Below, one piece after another: positions 7,784 through 17,874 of a stretch of 64,000 nt of DNA (the stretch's first letter is position 1; every line of letters begins with the position of its first letter). The stretch lies in assembly GCA_963839165.1 (NCBI GenBank), contig CAWIUG010000005.1, positions 930,001 through 994,000 of the forward strand, given 5' to 3'. A program made the position numbers and the translations under genes. Source of the DNA: DATFVA01 sp963839165 (GTDB taxonomy: Bacteria; Bacteroidota; Ignavibacteria; Ignavibacteriales; Ignavibacteriaceae). The notes under the pieces are model-generated. The model did no database searches and was not told where the DNA came from. It saw only the letters and a program-made list of their open reading frames with translations.

Positions 7784-9822
7784 CGAAGCTGAGCTATAAG
7801 GCTCTTTTCATATTCCTTAGTTATTGTTAAGGGACCTTTAATCTTCCCTGCTTTTACCAGAGCATCCCGTTTTGCTATAAATCCATCCCCGAAGCTTAAA
7901 GAGATTAATTTTAAATCCTTGTTAAACCGGTATGCTACAGCCTCATAAACGGACTGAATATCACCCTCCAGAACATAAATAAAAATTTCATTTTTGTCCT
8001 GATCAAAGTAAAATGTATTAGGCACATTAAAACGCGTTTGGTAATAATCTGTAAAGTCTGTTTTCGGCAGCAGCAGGTACTGATCGGGATGAGCTGTTAC
8101 CATATTAAGGAATTCATAACCATCAGCACAGGGAAGCTGTCCTTTCATTCTATCTATCGGAATACAAAACAGAATTGACCTTCCAAATCCATTATTTATT
8201 CCCATCGCATAAAATTCTTTCTTTATGCTGCCGCGATAAATTCCCGCTGCCTGCAAATGCCCGGAATGCCATAAAATGTTACTTAACATCTTCCCCGTCT
8301 GGCAATCTAATCGAAATACTGATGAAACTTCATTGGGATTATTCCTGGCAATACAGAAAAGGTTTAATGTATCACTAATCATAAGCGTATCAACCAGACC
8401 TGTATCAAATGAATCAGAATGATGCTCAAACCTGGTGAAAACTACTTTATCAAAAGAAAATTTCCACTTTGCGTTCAGATTCTTATCATAACAGGTTATC
8501 CGGCTTTTATGCAGGCTGGATTCATCAAACGCCTGTAAATTGTTACACAAGAGTATTTCATTCCTTCCATCCTTATTAATATCGTATAATTTTCCGGATG
8601 TTTGTAAAGCATTAATCCGGCGTTCATCGTTATAATCACTCGCTAAAACAGTTTCAAAAAGCTTCTTACCGTTCTTATTCACAATAAAACCAACTTTACC
8701 TTTATACTCGAAATGATCGGGATTGTTGTCAAAATCGATGATACCAGAGAAGATGATTATGGCAGTAAGAGGAATTAGCAGGAAAAGCGCAAGAGCCTGA
8801 CGGCGGATGAACTTTCCGATGCGGAGAGGGGCGCTATCCTTTTTAATGTCAACTACATTTCGAAGGTCAAAGAGGTCATCTATCGATTGAATGCCGATAA
8901 GCTTAAGATGCCTATCCGGATATTGCAACTGAAGCTTGCGAAGGGTATTCCGAGAAAATATATAATCCTCCTGAGGAATTACAAATTGTTTGATATCGGA
9001 AAAGAAGACAATTTTTGTTTTAACTGACGCAATCTTTTCATCAAGTGGAGGAACATTTCCGTCATTGTTCACAGCTCCGGTTAAAGCCGCGGAAATATTG
9101 CTATATATCTTTGTATGTGAGTCGTAAAATCTGAGAATTTCTTCCACAAGTTTCAATACCAGCAGTACACCGAATGAGCTTCCCGTGTACTCCCCAGTCT
9201 TATTCTCGAAATCGATATAAACATCCCAGTATTTATGTTTAATCTTTGTAAAGCTTCCTGCAATCCTGACAGCATTAAACAATGAATTTTTTGCCTGATT
9301 TGTTATTTCCGCATCTGGCTCTCCGCTTCTCGGGATTATATGAAACTTATCCTCATCGTCCACTGGCTTTACCTGTACGCTCAAGGTGCTTAGTATGCCA
9401 AAATCGTCGTCAAACTTCTCACTCTCCCGCAGCAGTAGTGGAAGGTAGGGAGAGGAAGTCTCAGCGAAATCTCCGTCTGAAAGAGCGGCGACTAATTTTT
9501 TATAGTTTTCTTCCAAGGTGTTTATACACGATTCGGGATTAGTTAGATTCTCGCCCGGATAAACGGTCAGCACCTGTTTCGACTGCTTTATGATACCCTC
9601 AACCAGCGCAGGGTTTACACCTGTTACCTCAATCTTCGAGACTAGGCTGAAATACTGAGAACCGAATTCAAGAAAATATGATTCAGCAATGTTCCTGTTT
9701 CTCTCTTTGAGGAGGAGCCGAAAGAAAGTATAAAGAAGAAATAATTTATTTCGGGGAGGAATAGTTTTAAGGAGCCTTATTCTTAGCTTTGAGGCTTCTG
9801 TTTCAAGATGAAGAATATCCAT
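7720..9822 (-). CDS. Lon-type peptidase domain fused to membrane helix and propeller-like domain
   Basis: A 700-residue protein I do not recognise as a named family. Residues 1-180 are mostly helical. Residues about 195-325 resemble the Lon (S16) proteolytic domain: a GxSxG-type serine in YTGSSFGVL (Ser216), TGAVNNDGNVPPLDEK with the dyad lysine Lys263, then FVIPQED and a closing IQSIDDLFDL helix. Ser and Lys are 47 residues apart, close to the 43 of E. coli Lon. A single helix (about 341-363) follows a basic stretch, so the peptidase should be cytoplasmic and the C-terminus periplasmic. Residues 365-690 look beta-rich with an FG-GAP-like loop DINKDGRNEILL. It is the last gene of a three-gene minus-strand cassette. 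Confidence 0.7.
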   Translation of the reverse strand: MDILHLETEASKLRIRLLKTIPPRNKLFLLYTFFRLLLKERNRNIAESYFLEFGSQYFSLVSKIEVTGVNPALVEGIIKQSKQVLTVYPGENLTNPESCINTLEENYKKLVAALSDGDFAETSSPYLPLLLRESEKFDDDFGILSTLSVQVKPVDDEDKFHIIPRSGEPDAEITNQAKNSLFNAVRIAGSFTKIKHKYWDVYIDFENKTGEYTGSSFGVLLVLKLVEEILRFYDSHTKIYSNISAALTGAVNNDGNVPPLDEKIASVKTKIVFFSDIKQFVIPQEDYIFSRNTLRKLQLQYPDRHLKLIGIQSIDDLFDLRNVVDIKKDSAPLRIGKFIRRQALALFLLIPLTAIIIFSGIIDFDNNPDHFEYKGKVGFIVNKNGKKLFETVLASDYNDERRINALQTSGKLYDINKDGRNEILLCNNLQAFDESSLHKSRITCYDKNLNAKWKFSFDKVVFTRFEHHSDSFDTGLVDTLMISDTLNLFCIARNNPNEVSSVFRLDCQTGKMLSNILWHSGHLQAAGIYRGSIKKEFYAMGINNGFGRSILFCIPIDRMKGQLPCADGYEFLNMVTAHPDQYLLLPKTDFTDYYQTRFNVPNTFYFDQDKNEIFIYVLEGDIQSVYEAVAYRFNKDLKLISLSFGDGFIAKRDALVKAGKIKGPLTITKEYEKSLIAQLRYWDGKKFVTADERFDSSQEP

Positions 9823-9839
9823 TTATCCCCTGCTTTGGT

Positions 9840-10367
9840 TCACTGCGGATATACCTCGACGGAAATTGACCTGATTTCGGGTAAATCTTCCAGAATTTTT
9901 GTTTCGTGACTGTCCTTAAAATAATACTTCTGCAGACCGGGATTAAGAGTTAGGGTGAACTCACCCAGTTTTTCACCGGATACAGGAAAAACAAATAACC
10001 GTGCACTTCTGACGGTACCTATCAGCCTGATGATAATGTTTTTTTCAGGATCGATAAATGTTTTTGAAAAAACTTTGGGTTCAGTTTCTGCTGTAGCAGC
10101 AGACAAAACTGCGACAGAGGTATTAAATTCAGAGGCCTCAATTGTCCATGGAGAGAGTTCGTATACATGGGATAATCTATATGAGGGTATTTTTTCAGCA
10201 ATTTTAATTTTAAGTGCTGGAGATATTTTTTCCTCGAGGAAATTCTTTATTTCTTTATAAAGTTCTACAACATCGTAATCTTCCTCACTCCCGGCGATAT
10301 GAAGGAGTTTCTCCTCAGTAAGCCTTTCCGGATAAAACATGTAGTAAAAAATATCTTCTTCTGTCAA
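9840..10367 (-). CDS. small protein with anti-sigma-like N-terminus, middle gene of the cassette
   Basis: About 175 residues. The N-terminal 45 residues (LTEEDIFYYMFYPERLTEEK, then a helix ending VELYKEIKNFL) have the spacing of a zf-HC2 anti-sigma domain but lack the His and Cys zinc ligands. The C-terminal half is beta-rich. No transmembrane segment is seen, so it should be cytoplasmic. Two TTG codons can start it; the one at 10367 is preferred because AAGGAG lies 9 nt before it, whereas the TTG at 10373 is too close. The gene ends 17 bp before the Lon-like gene. The anti-sigma reading is a weak inference; no homologue is recognised. Confidence 0.6.
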   Translation of the reverse strand: MTEEDIFYYMFYPERLTEEKLLHIAGSEEDYDVVELYKEIKNFLEEKISPALKIKIAEKIPSYRLSHVYELSPWTIEASEFNTSVAVLSAATAETEPKVFSKTFIDPEKNIIIRLIGTVRSARLFVFPVSGEKLGEFTLTLNPGLQKYYFKDSHETKILEDLPEIRSISVEVYPQ

Positions 10368-10441
10368 AAACAAGGTCTCCTTTTCATTTATTCCTGAGTC
10401 CTCATCCTATATATATTGTTAAAAAACCAACCTTCGGAAAA

Positions 10442-11407
10442 TCAGCCGATTAATTCCACTAGTTGTAGCTTAAATTGCTTTACTATATATTCAAAAACGT
10501 TATGGTATTTGAGTTCATACTCTACTTTTGTGAGACCGGGCATAGCTTCATAAAGATAATGATACAATCCTGGATTTATTCCTCCGTCCATCAGATCGTA
10601 ACCAATAAGTTCGAGAGCCTCCATCATCTTTATAAATTCATCATCCTGGAGTTTTCCGGTTTTTACATAAGATTCCTCAGCCTTCCGGGATATTAGGGAA
10701 AGTCCTCTATTAATTATCTCCTTAACCTCAACCTTTTCTTCCGTTCCCTGAACAGAGTGTGAAATTTCTCCCGAAAGATTTATTTCTTTAATCCTGTAGA
10801 TAAGGTCGTATAGAGGGATTGCGGCAGGAGTCCGCAGGATTTTTCTGAAATAAGTGAAGAGTGCAGGTAGCATTTCCTTTTTATTCGTGATGAGACTGGA
10901 TGGTGAGCAGTAGAGAGAATCCCTATCCACAAGAATGCATTTATCTGCATCCACTCCAGGTTCTGTGATATATATTTTCCCGGCGACGTCAATCCTGGTA
11001 AAATTCTGTGATTTAATCAAATAATTAATAGAGTCGAGAATTTTAGAGAAAAACGGATCGTACTCTTTCAGCAAAGTATTTATTCTCTGAGTAACGCTGA
11101 GGGAGATTGTTTTGAAAAGGAAATATTTGGCTTCTTCCTCGGTGGTAATTTCGGGATCCCACAAAGCGAACCTGGAAACAATAAACAGTTCACCGTCAGA
11201 CTGGTTCCGGGTAAAAAAAGGAACGATAGAGTCAACAGCAATATCCTCAAGGAAGCTGCTGCTTTCATTAGCTATTTTTTTAATCCTGCCTGAGTTATAT
11301 CTAACAAACCTAAGTGCAATCTGGATGAGTGCCTCGATAAACCGGTTTAGCTCAGTTTGCGAAATATCGTCAGTCCGGATCTTTTGTAAATCTGAAAAGA
11401 AATTCAT
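10442..11407 (-). CDS. all-helical protein, possibly sigma-factor-like, first gene of the cassette
   Basis: About 321 residues, soluble and predominantly helical. The segment ALRFVRYNSGRIKK followed by SSFLEDIAVDSIVPFF (about residues 35-68) recalls helices of sigma region 2 (compare the ..EDLvQEvFlrlf.. pattern), and the extreme C-terminus YHNVFEYIVKQFKLQLVELI could be an amphipathic helix of a region 4-like module. The similarity is faint and could be chance. ATG at 11407 is preferred over the TTG at 11416. It starts the minus-strand operon with the anti-sigma-like and Lon-like genes, 68 bp before the second gene. Function is otherwise unknown. Confidence 0.6.
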   Translation of the reverse strand: MNFFSDLQKIRTDDISQTELNRFIEALIQIALRFVRYNSGRIKKIANESSSFLEDIAVDSIVPFFTRNQSDGELFIVSRFALWDPEITTEEEAKYFLFKTISLSVTQRINTLLKEYDPFFSKILDSINYLIKSQNFTRIDVAGKIYITEPGVDADKCILVDRDSLYCSPSSLITNKKEMLPALFTYFRKILRTPAAIPLYDLIYRIKEINLSGEISHSVQGTEEKVEVKEIINRGLSLISRKAEESYVKTGKLQDDEFIKMMEALELIGYDLMDGGINPGLYHYLYEAMPGLTKVEYELKYHNVFEYIVKQFKLQLVELIG

Positions 11408-11477
11408 TGCGCTCAATATAAAAACCCATTAGGAATTTAAGCATAATAACATTTTAAGCAAAACACTGCAGGTCAGG

Positions 11478-14400
11478 TTAAGCTTTCTTATAGTCGGATG
11501 GGCTGCAACCAAATTGTTTTTTAAAGGCTCTTGAGAAGTACGACTGATCATTAAAACCAACCTGGTAGCAGATTTCGGCTATGGTGCCGGAATTCTGTTT
11601 AATGAGGTCAGCTGCACGCTGCAGGCGAAGCGACCTGATTAGCTGTCCCGCCGGCTGATCGATCAGTGCTTTTAATTTACGATTAAGCTGCGAAATACTC
11701 ATACCTACTTCAGATGAAAGCCATTCAACCCCGAATTGTTCATCATCAAAATTCTTCTCAACAATCTGTATTGTTTTCTGCAGGAAGACCTGGTCAGCCG
11801 AAACAGCAGAAACTTCAGAGGGCCTTATAATTGTAGCGGTACTGAATCTTTTCCTCAGCTCATTTCGCTGCCTGATAAGGTTTTTTACCCTGACCCTCAA
11901 CTCCCTTGTACTGAACGGCTTTGTAAGGTAAGCATCTATCCCGGTTTCGAGTCCTTCTATTTTATCATCGAGACCTGCCTTAGCGGTAAGCATTATTATA
12001 GGAATATGGCTGGTTCTCTCGTCTTTCCTTATTTCCATGCTGAACCTGTAACCGTCCATTTTAGGCATCATAACGTCGGTAATTATCAGATCAGGAATTA
12101 TGCTGCAGGCTTTTGCGATACCCGTTTCCCCGTTTGCGGCATCGATAATAACAAACTCGTTTTCGAGCTGTTCGGTTATGTAATTTCTTACATCGGTGTT
12201 GTCCTCAACTATCAGAATTATTTCACCATTATTAACCCGTCCATTCCCTCCCTTTACCAGACTTTCGTCATTTGTTTCTGAAGGGGATGATGGACTTGTC
12301 TCATCCAACATTCCTCTTCTGGGAACGGCATCGAAAATAATTTTATGATTAAGATTTCCGAGAGGCAGGATGACTATAAACTCTGCCCCTTCCCCTGCCT
12401 TGCTTTTAACTTCAATTTTTCCCTTATGCAGCTCAATTAGTTCTTTGGTTAGTGCCAACCCTATTCCTGTTCCTTCATGCTCCCTCGTACTTGAATTATC
12501 GAGCTGATAGAATCTGTCGAAAATCCTGCCTGACCTGTCGGAAGGTATACCTGAACCGGTATCCTTTATACTTATCTCTGCTGAAGAACCTGATATACCT
12601 GCTTTAACCGTTATTGTACCTCCGGGTGGTGTAAATTTAAAAGCATTCGAGAAGAGATTATAAAAAACCTTTTCCATTTTGTCGGGTTCAAAAATAACAG
12701 GAATATTAACCAAGCTGCACTCAAACTTAAGCGTGATCTGTTTAGTATCTGCTAGCGATTCAAATGAATAAAAAAGACTTTTAAGAAACGAAACAATGTT
12801 ATGCGGCTCTGATTTAAGCTGCATACTGCCGGCCTCGATTTTGGAGATATCAAGTAACTGGTTAATGAGAGTTAGCAGGCGTCTGGCATTGCGGTTTGCA
12901 ATATGAAGCTTACTTTTTGCTTTTGTACCTATATCAGAAGAAAGCACGCTGTCAACCTGCCCCAGTATTAGTGTAAGCGGCGTTCTGAATTCGTGTGAGA
13001 TATTCGCGAAAAACCGTGTCTTAAGCTGATCAAGCTGACGAAGCGAATCCGATTCAATTTTTTCCAGCTTTAGCTGGTTTTTAAGTTTAATACGGTTCAG
13101 CTCATTATACCTCAGAAAAAAAAGGGCTGACACAAATAGAAGTGCATAGATAAAATAGGCCCACCATGTTCTAAACCAGGGCGGGAGAATTATTAAGTTG
13201 ATCAAAGCTCCTTTTTCATTCCATACACCGTCATTATTAGAGCCCTTAACCATAAAGACGTAATGACCCGGAGGAAGATTTGTGTACGAAGCGCTATGCT
13301 TTGTTCCAGCATCGATCCAGTTTTCATTAAAGTTTTCCAGCTTATACATATATCTGTTCTTCTCCGGTGCAGAATAACTGAGCGCCGCGAATCCGAACCT
13401 GATATTATTTTTTTCGAAGGGAAGAGTTATTGAAGCGAGTGGTTCAAGTGAATAGTTAAGCGAGCTTTGATCGGCTGCGGGACCTGATCCATTAAGTATT
13501 TCGCAGGAAGTAATAACTATGTCAGGGATGAAATCATTATCCTTTACATCCTGAGGATAAAAATAATTCAATCCTTTTATGCCTCCGAAAAACATTTCCC
13601 CGTTACCGCTTTTATAAAATGCCCCGGTATTAAACTCATTACTCTGGAGTCCGTCCAGGACATCGAAGTTCCTGAACCTGCCGGTTCGGGGGGTAAAAAC
13701 CGAGAGACCGTGATTAGTACTCATCCAGAGGCGGCCTTTACTATCGGATAAAATTCCGTAGATAACATTATTGGGGAGACCATCTTTTTTGGTATAAGAA
13801 ATAAATGTGCCGGCTTCCTTATCAAATCTGTTAAGTCCCCCACCAGACGTACCGACCCATAAATATTTTGCTGGATTTTCCGGATCGGGGCAAATCGATT
13901 TCAAATAATTATTATTGAGGCTGCCAGGGATATTGGGATCATTAACATATTGATTAAACTTGCCTGATCTCGAATTGAAGGATATCAGTCCCAGGTCGCT
14001 GCCTATCCAGAATAAGCCCTCCCGATCCTGGTTTACAGAGGGGCGCAGAATGGCATTATTAGATGTCATCAGGTTAAATTTGTGATTCTCGAAAATTCCT
14101 CTTTCAGGATCAGTAAGGCGGCTGAAATAATTATCAGTAACTATCCACAAGCTTCCTTTATTATCGATATAAAGGCCATACACCTCCTTTTGCGGTAAGC
14201 CATCCTGACGTTCAGGATTGAAAGAATAATGCCGCGATTTTTCCTTCTGAACATCATAACTGAACAAACCCTGTGCACTTGCAAACCATAGAACACCTGT
14301 ATTATCCTTAACTATTGACCAGGCCATAGTATTTCCGAAATCATCGGGACGGTCAGAAGTGGTTTCAAAACTTATAAACTCTCCGGTCTTTCGTTTCCAT

Positions 14401-15579
14401 TTGTATACTACGTCGGAACCCACCCAGACATCGCCATTATTATCCATGCAGATGGAAGATATGCTGAAGCCTGTTACACGTGAAGGAGTGCTGCTTTTAC
14501 GTTGCAGCAGAGCGAAGCGGTTAGCCCTGGGATCGTATACTATTAATACCCGCTCCAGGTGTTCCAATCCACATTATACCTGCCTTATCACGCCTAATGC
14601 TTGAGACCGAATTATAGCTTATTGATCCGGGATCGAGAGGATTATTAGTGATATATCTGTATGATTTTGTAACAGGATCAAAAAGCATGAGCTCCCCGGG
14701 AGTCGCAAGCCAGAGCATTCCGGAACGATCCTGCTCAATACTGGTAATCCTACCCCAACCAAAACGGTAGATATCATAATGATGAGGGTAGAAAGCAAAG
14801 GTGTCACTGTTGATAGAAAATTCGGCAATACCGCTGGGTGTTCCAAGAATAAGTTGATCATCCTTCAGCTGTATAATTGAAGTAACTGCATTATCTGCAG
14901 GAAATGACGAGGCCGCGGAATTCTTTGTAATAATTTTATAATAGATGAATGAATTGTTCTGCTCGTCGTATTTATTCAATCCTTCAGAATTGCCTACCCA
15001 CAAGATGCCTTTTTTGTCGATGAAGACAGTTGAGATCATATTACTTGAGAGTGAGCCCGACTGGTTCAGCACTTTAAAGTGAGCAGCGGAGAAATGATTA
15101 TAATCAGAATTATGAGTTACCCTGAAGACGCCATTCTGTCCTGTCCCCACCCATATGTCTCCCGACTGATCCTCAATCATCGCAGTAACCTGGCTGGGGT
15201 TATTCAATTTCCTCACCCTTGTGAAAGTACCTGTGGTTTCATTGAAGATGTTCAGTTCGCCACTGAGTGTACCGATCCAGATTCTTCCGTTATGATCGCT
15301 GCAACTGGCTGTTATAAAATTAGAAGATATAGTAGTAGTATCGCCCGGATCATTCTGAAATATTTTGAAGTTATACCCATCATATCGGTTTAAACCGTCT
15401 TTCGTTCCGAACCACATATAACCCTGTTTGTCCTGTAAAATTGTAAGAACTGCATTTTGCGACAGGCCATCATCAATGGTGAGATGTCTGAAATGTATTT
15501 GCTGCGCAGGAAGGTATAATGTACAGCCGATCAGAATTAAAATCAAAAATTTTAGTTGATATATTTGCAAAAAGTTCAC
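11478..15579 (-). CDS. hybrid two-component system protein (HTCS), frameshifted
   Basis: One gene of about 1,366 residues split by one extra base near 14,535. Domains in order: signal peptide (1-24); two-component-regulator propeller repeats (motifs such as DKQGYMWFGTKDGLNRYDG) to about residue 680; Y_Y_Y domain ending LPPGHYVFMVKGSNN; transmembrane helix; HisKA with the phospho-acceptor His in ANISHEFRTPL; HATPase with GTGIGLALTKELIELHKG; receiver domain with phospho-acceptor Asp in LIITDVMMPKMDG; AraC-type DNA-binding domain at the C-terminus (GFNDQSYFSRAFKKQFGCSP). Such proteins sense envelope signals, in gut Bacteroidota often glycan fragments, and regulate nearby genes; no PUL is adjacent here. 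Removing one base joins GIN to VYDPRANRF in a perfect propeller repeat. Confidence 0.9.
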
Positions 15580-15879
15580 TTTGGTAATAAAATAACTTCA
15601 AGGGAACGTCAAATCATTAAAGATCAGAGCGAGGAATTTGAGAAAGCATTTCTCTGAGTTACGACACAAAAGAGGGCAATTTGAATTTATTAGTTTATTT
15701 GCTAGAAAACAAGTGTTTAAGCATATATTAACCATGGAGATGACAATGAGGAGGTATTTAAAGCAAAATTTTCAAATATCCTAAATTTTGCGCAAATAGT
15801 ACCAGCAGTGGCGTGTTTTTAAACTTACCTTTGTGATGTTTTTACCAATGACTATCTCTTAATTAATAAAACAACTTTT
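15580..15879. other. divergent intergenic region
   Basis: This 300-bp gap separates the hybrid kinase (minus) from the next plus-strand gene. It is AT-rich. A TAnnTTTG box is at 15826-15833. No gene or strong hairpin is seen. Confidence 0.5.
15826..15833 (+). promoter_or_regulatory. putative Bacteroidota-type -7 promoter element
   Basis: TACCTTTG fits the TAnnTTTG consensus of primary sigma promoters in Bacteroidota. It lies 47 bp before the ATG at 15880. A clear -33 TTTG partner at the usual spacing is not evident, so the call rests on one element. Confidence 0.4.
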
Positions 15880-16317
15880 ATGGTAATGCTTAAAAAGGAA
15901 GCTATCCTGAAGAGTGACGGGATCATACTTTTTTCAAATGGCAGGAATTTGATCTGGGATGACATCAGTGAAGACCGCCCCCCTGATCTGCCTCCATCCA
16001 TTAAAGTGGTTTTAACACTCTCGTTCAGGGAGAATGAACTGCTATTGGGCAACGGGGGATTTGTCTGGGCTACGCGCAGCATTACCCAGGCTGAGGTTAT
16101 ACAGAGTACCCTGCTTGCACAGCATATTCATACCGAAATAAAGAAAATAGCTGGCGAAAAGCAATTATTTGCTTTAAGGGTATTAAATGAAAGTGATATA
16201 GAGGATGCTATAGATTTTATCTGGCAAAGCCGCGACGGGCTGAGATTGAAACCCGACTGGGTTTACCCCGAAGGTGAAAAGAACACCAGCTTTGAGCAAT
16301 GGTTAGACGAGCAATGA
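15880..16317 (+). CDS. hypothetical cytoplasmic protein
   Basis: A 145-residue soluble protein with no signal peptide or membrane segment. It starts with a beta-rich half (KSDGIILFSNGRNLIWDDIS) with a Pro-rich loop and continues with helices (STLLAQHIHTEIKKIAGEK) and an acidic C-terminus. I do not recognise the family. Coding quality looks normal (good amphipathic pattern, sensible codon use), and a promoter-like box precedes it. Alternative start at the second ATG, two codons in. Confidence 0.65.
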   Translation: MVMLKKEAILKSDGIILFSNGRNLIWDDISEDRPPDLPPSIKVVLTLSFRENELLLGNGGFVWATRSITQAEVIQSTLLAQHIHTEIKKIAGEKQLFALRVLNESDIEDAIDFIWQSRDGLRLKPDWVYPEGEKNTSFEQWLDEQ

Positions 16318-16421
16318 AACGAAACGATAATTATAAAAACTTTAATCTGTACACTGGAGAAAAATAATTGGGGAAGAATTAGAATTAATCAACACATACA
16401 ATAACAAACGAAAGGTATCAA

Positions 16422-16862
16422 ATGAAAGCTTCGTTAACAGCTCTTTTTTTAATTGCTCTCTTTATCTCGCTTGACGTTACGACTTATGCCCAATCGGCAC
16501 AAGGTAACGTTTTTGTGATGACCAGGTTTGAAAGAGCCTTTCCGGTTGACGGTTCAGCAAATGAACTCGATTCACTAACTCAGATAATGATGGACAATTC
16601 GTATAAGAATAATCCTTATGTGGTTAGTTATAAAACAGTTCGACATTGGTGGGGAAACGATAACCGCGACTTTATCCAGATCCTCGAGGTTAAAAGCTGG
16701 GATGATATTGAAAAGGCCAGTGAGGAAAGCAATAATCAATTTATGAAAGCAATGCCGGATAAAGCTGAAAGGCAGGCGTTCAGTAAAGCTTATGATAAAT
16801 ATTTTACGGGTAAACACTCGGATGAGATCTACCGCGAGGTAGTGTTCAAAAATAATAGGTAA
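16422..16862 (+). CDS. exported protein of unknown function
   Basis: A 146-residue protein with a clear signal peptide (residues 1-24, ending TYAQS) and GAAAGGT upstream of its ATG. The mature part starts with a beta strand GNVFVMTRFERAFP, has a central RHWWGNDNRDFIQILEVKSW block and a helical region with Lys and Glu, a layout reminiscent of dimeric alpha-beta barrel (ferredoxin-like) monooxygenase folds. That is a guess; no catalytic residue is recognised. It ends ahead of a hairpin that may terminate transcription. The next gene also encodes a small exported protein, but 189 bp separate them. Confidence 0.7.
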   Translation: MKASLTALFLIALFISLDVTTYAQSAQGNVFVMTRFERAFPVDGSANELDSLTQIMMDNSYKNNPYVVSYKTVRHWWGNDNRDFIQILEVKSWDDIEKASEESNNQFMKAMPDKAERQAFSKAYDKYFTGKHSDEIYREVVFKNNR

Positions 16863-16872
16863 CACCTCTTGA

Positions 16873-16895
16873 GGGAGATGACTCTGTTATCTCCC
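16873..16895 (+). terminator. putative terminator hairpin
   Basis: GGGAGAT (16873-16879) pairs with ATCTCCC (16889-16895), loop of nine, 11 bp after the stop codon of the exported protein. There is no strong T-run, so it may act with Rho or as an mRNA 3' stabiliser. Confidence 0.35.
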
Positions 16896-17051
16896 CCGAT
16901 TATTCAGTCAGTCCGCCTGGTGCATTCCCAGATTATTCTGAAGCCTAAAGAGGATCGTGCAGGCGGCAGGATTCTGAAACAGCCGGCCTTATGAGTTCGG
17001 CTGCAGAGATAACAACTAACATCATTTTCTCACAATTAAAGGACAGGTACT

Positions 17052-17534
17052 ATGAAAAAATTAACTCAAATCTTTTTTGCAATGATCGTTTTATTGCTGT
17101 TGTCAGCCAGCAGTTTTGCACAGCAATGGTCTGATGCACAAAAAGATGTGTGGTCAGGCGTTGAGAAATACTGGCAGGTATCATCTTCGGGTGATGCGGC
17201 CGGGTTTATGTCGTACTTCGATGACAGTTATATGGGCTGGAGCAACCAGACACGTGTACCGATGAGCAAGGCAAATACAAGCAAGTGGGTAACACAGGAT
17301 GCCAAAAACAGTAAAACCGTGGTTTATTCAATTACCCCACTGACTATCTGGGTAAAGGGTGATTTCGCTTATGTTCATTACACATATGCAGAACTTGACC
17401 AAAACAACGAGACAAACAAGACAACACCCCGCTCTGGTATCTGGACGGATATCCTGATGAAGGAGAACGGTAAGTGGATGCTTATAGGTGACCATGGCGG
17501 AAGAACAGGCAGCGACACCAATAACTCTGATTAA
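17052..17534 (+). CDS. exported SnoaL-like / DUF4440 (NTF2-fold) protein
   Basis: A 160-residue protein with a signal peptide ending SFAQQ and AAAGGACAGG upstream of the ATG. The mature part has the NTF2-like plan: helix KDVWSGVEKYWQVSSSGDA, the SYFDDSYMGW segment, and a beta sheet with FAYVHYTYAEL and a terminal ENGKWMLIGDHGG strand, as in DUF4440 and SnoaL-like ketosteroid isomerase relatives. Function in the periplasm is unknown; the fold commonly binds small hydrophobic ligands or serves as an enzyme scaffold. Confidence 0.75.
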   Translation: MKKLTQIFFAMIVLLLLSASSFAQQWSDAQKDVWSGVEKYWQVSSSGDAAGFMSYFDDSYMGWSNQTRVPMSKANTSKWVTQDAKNSKTVVYSITPLTIWVKGDFAYVHYTYAELDQNNETNKTTPRSGIWTDILMKENGKWMLIGDHGGRTGSDTNNSD

Positions 17535-17874
17535 ACAAATCGGATAACCGTAGCTGCAAAGATTTTTTAGTCAAAAAAGGATGCCGTTCCGGTAAATACT
17601 TTCGGGATGGCACCTTATAATAATGCGGGGAAACTTCTTCGTGTTATAAACCAAATAAAGTTTAGTTATGATAAGATTTTTCAAAACGTTAGACAAAAAC
17701 TTGCCACCAGGCTAAACCGGGGTGCGCTTATACCATCCCAAAGTGCTCCCCGAAAGCAGAATCTTAAAGTCCCCTTAATCCGGTTTTCGTTCCTGTTTCA
17801 CATCGATATTATAGATCACGAACCCCCTCGCTGAGAATAATTATTATATAATAATACTAATAAACGGACAATGA
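17535..17874. other. intergenic region, no supported gene
   Basis: After the DUF4440 gene there is a terminator-like hairpin and then about 260 bp with a 75-residue plus-strand ORF (17607-17834) whose composition is basic and patternless; I do not treat it as a gene. Confidence 0.5.
17582..17612 (+). terminator. putative terminator hairpin
   Basis: TGCCGTTCCG (17582-17591) pairs along its length with CGGGATGGCA (17603-17612), including two G-U pairs, with an 11-nt loop. It lies 47 bp after the DUF4440 stop codon. The T-rich tail is weak. Confidence 0.4.

Noticed and set aside
7720..11407. the three-gene cassette as a CalpL/T/S CRISPR effector
   Set aside because: There is no SAVED-like domain and no CRISPR or cas gene in the window; only the Lon plus small-protein plus helical-protein layout is similar.
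11736..12281. 181-residue plus-strand ORF
   Set aside because: Antisense to the receiver domain of the hybrid kinase.
17607..17834. 75-residue plus-strand ORF after the DUF4440 gene
   Set aside because: Basic, patternless, begins inside a hairpin and has no Shine-Dalgarno or homologous look.
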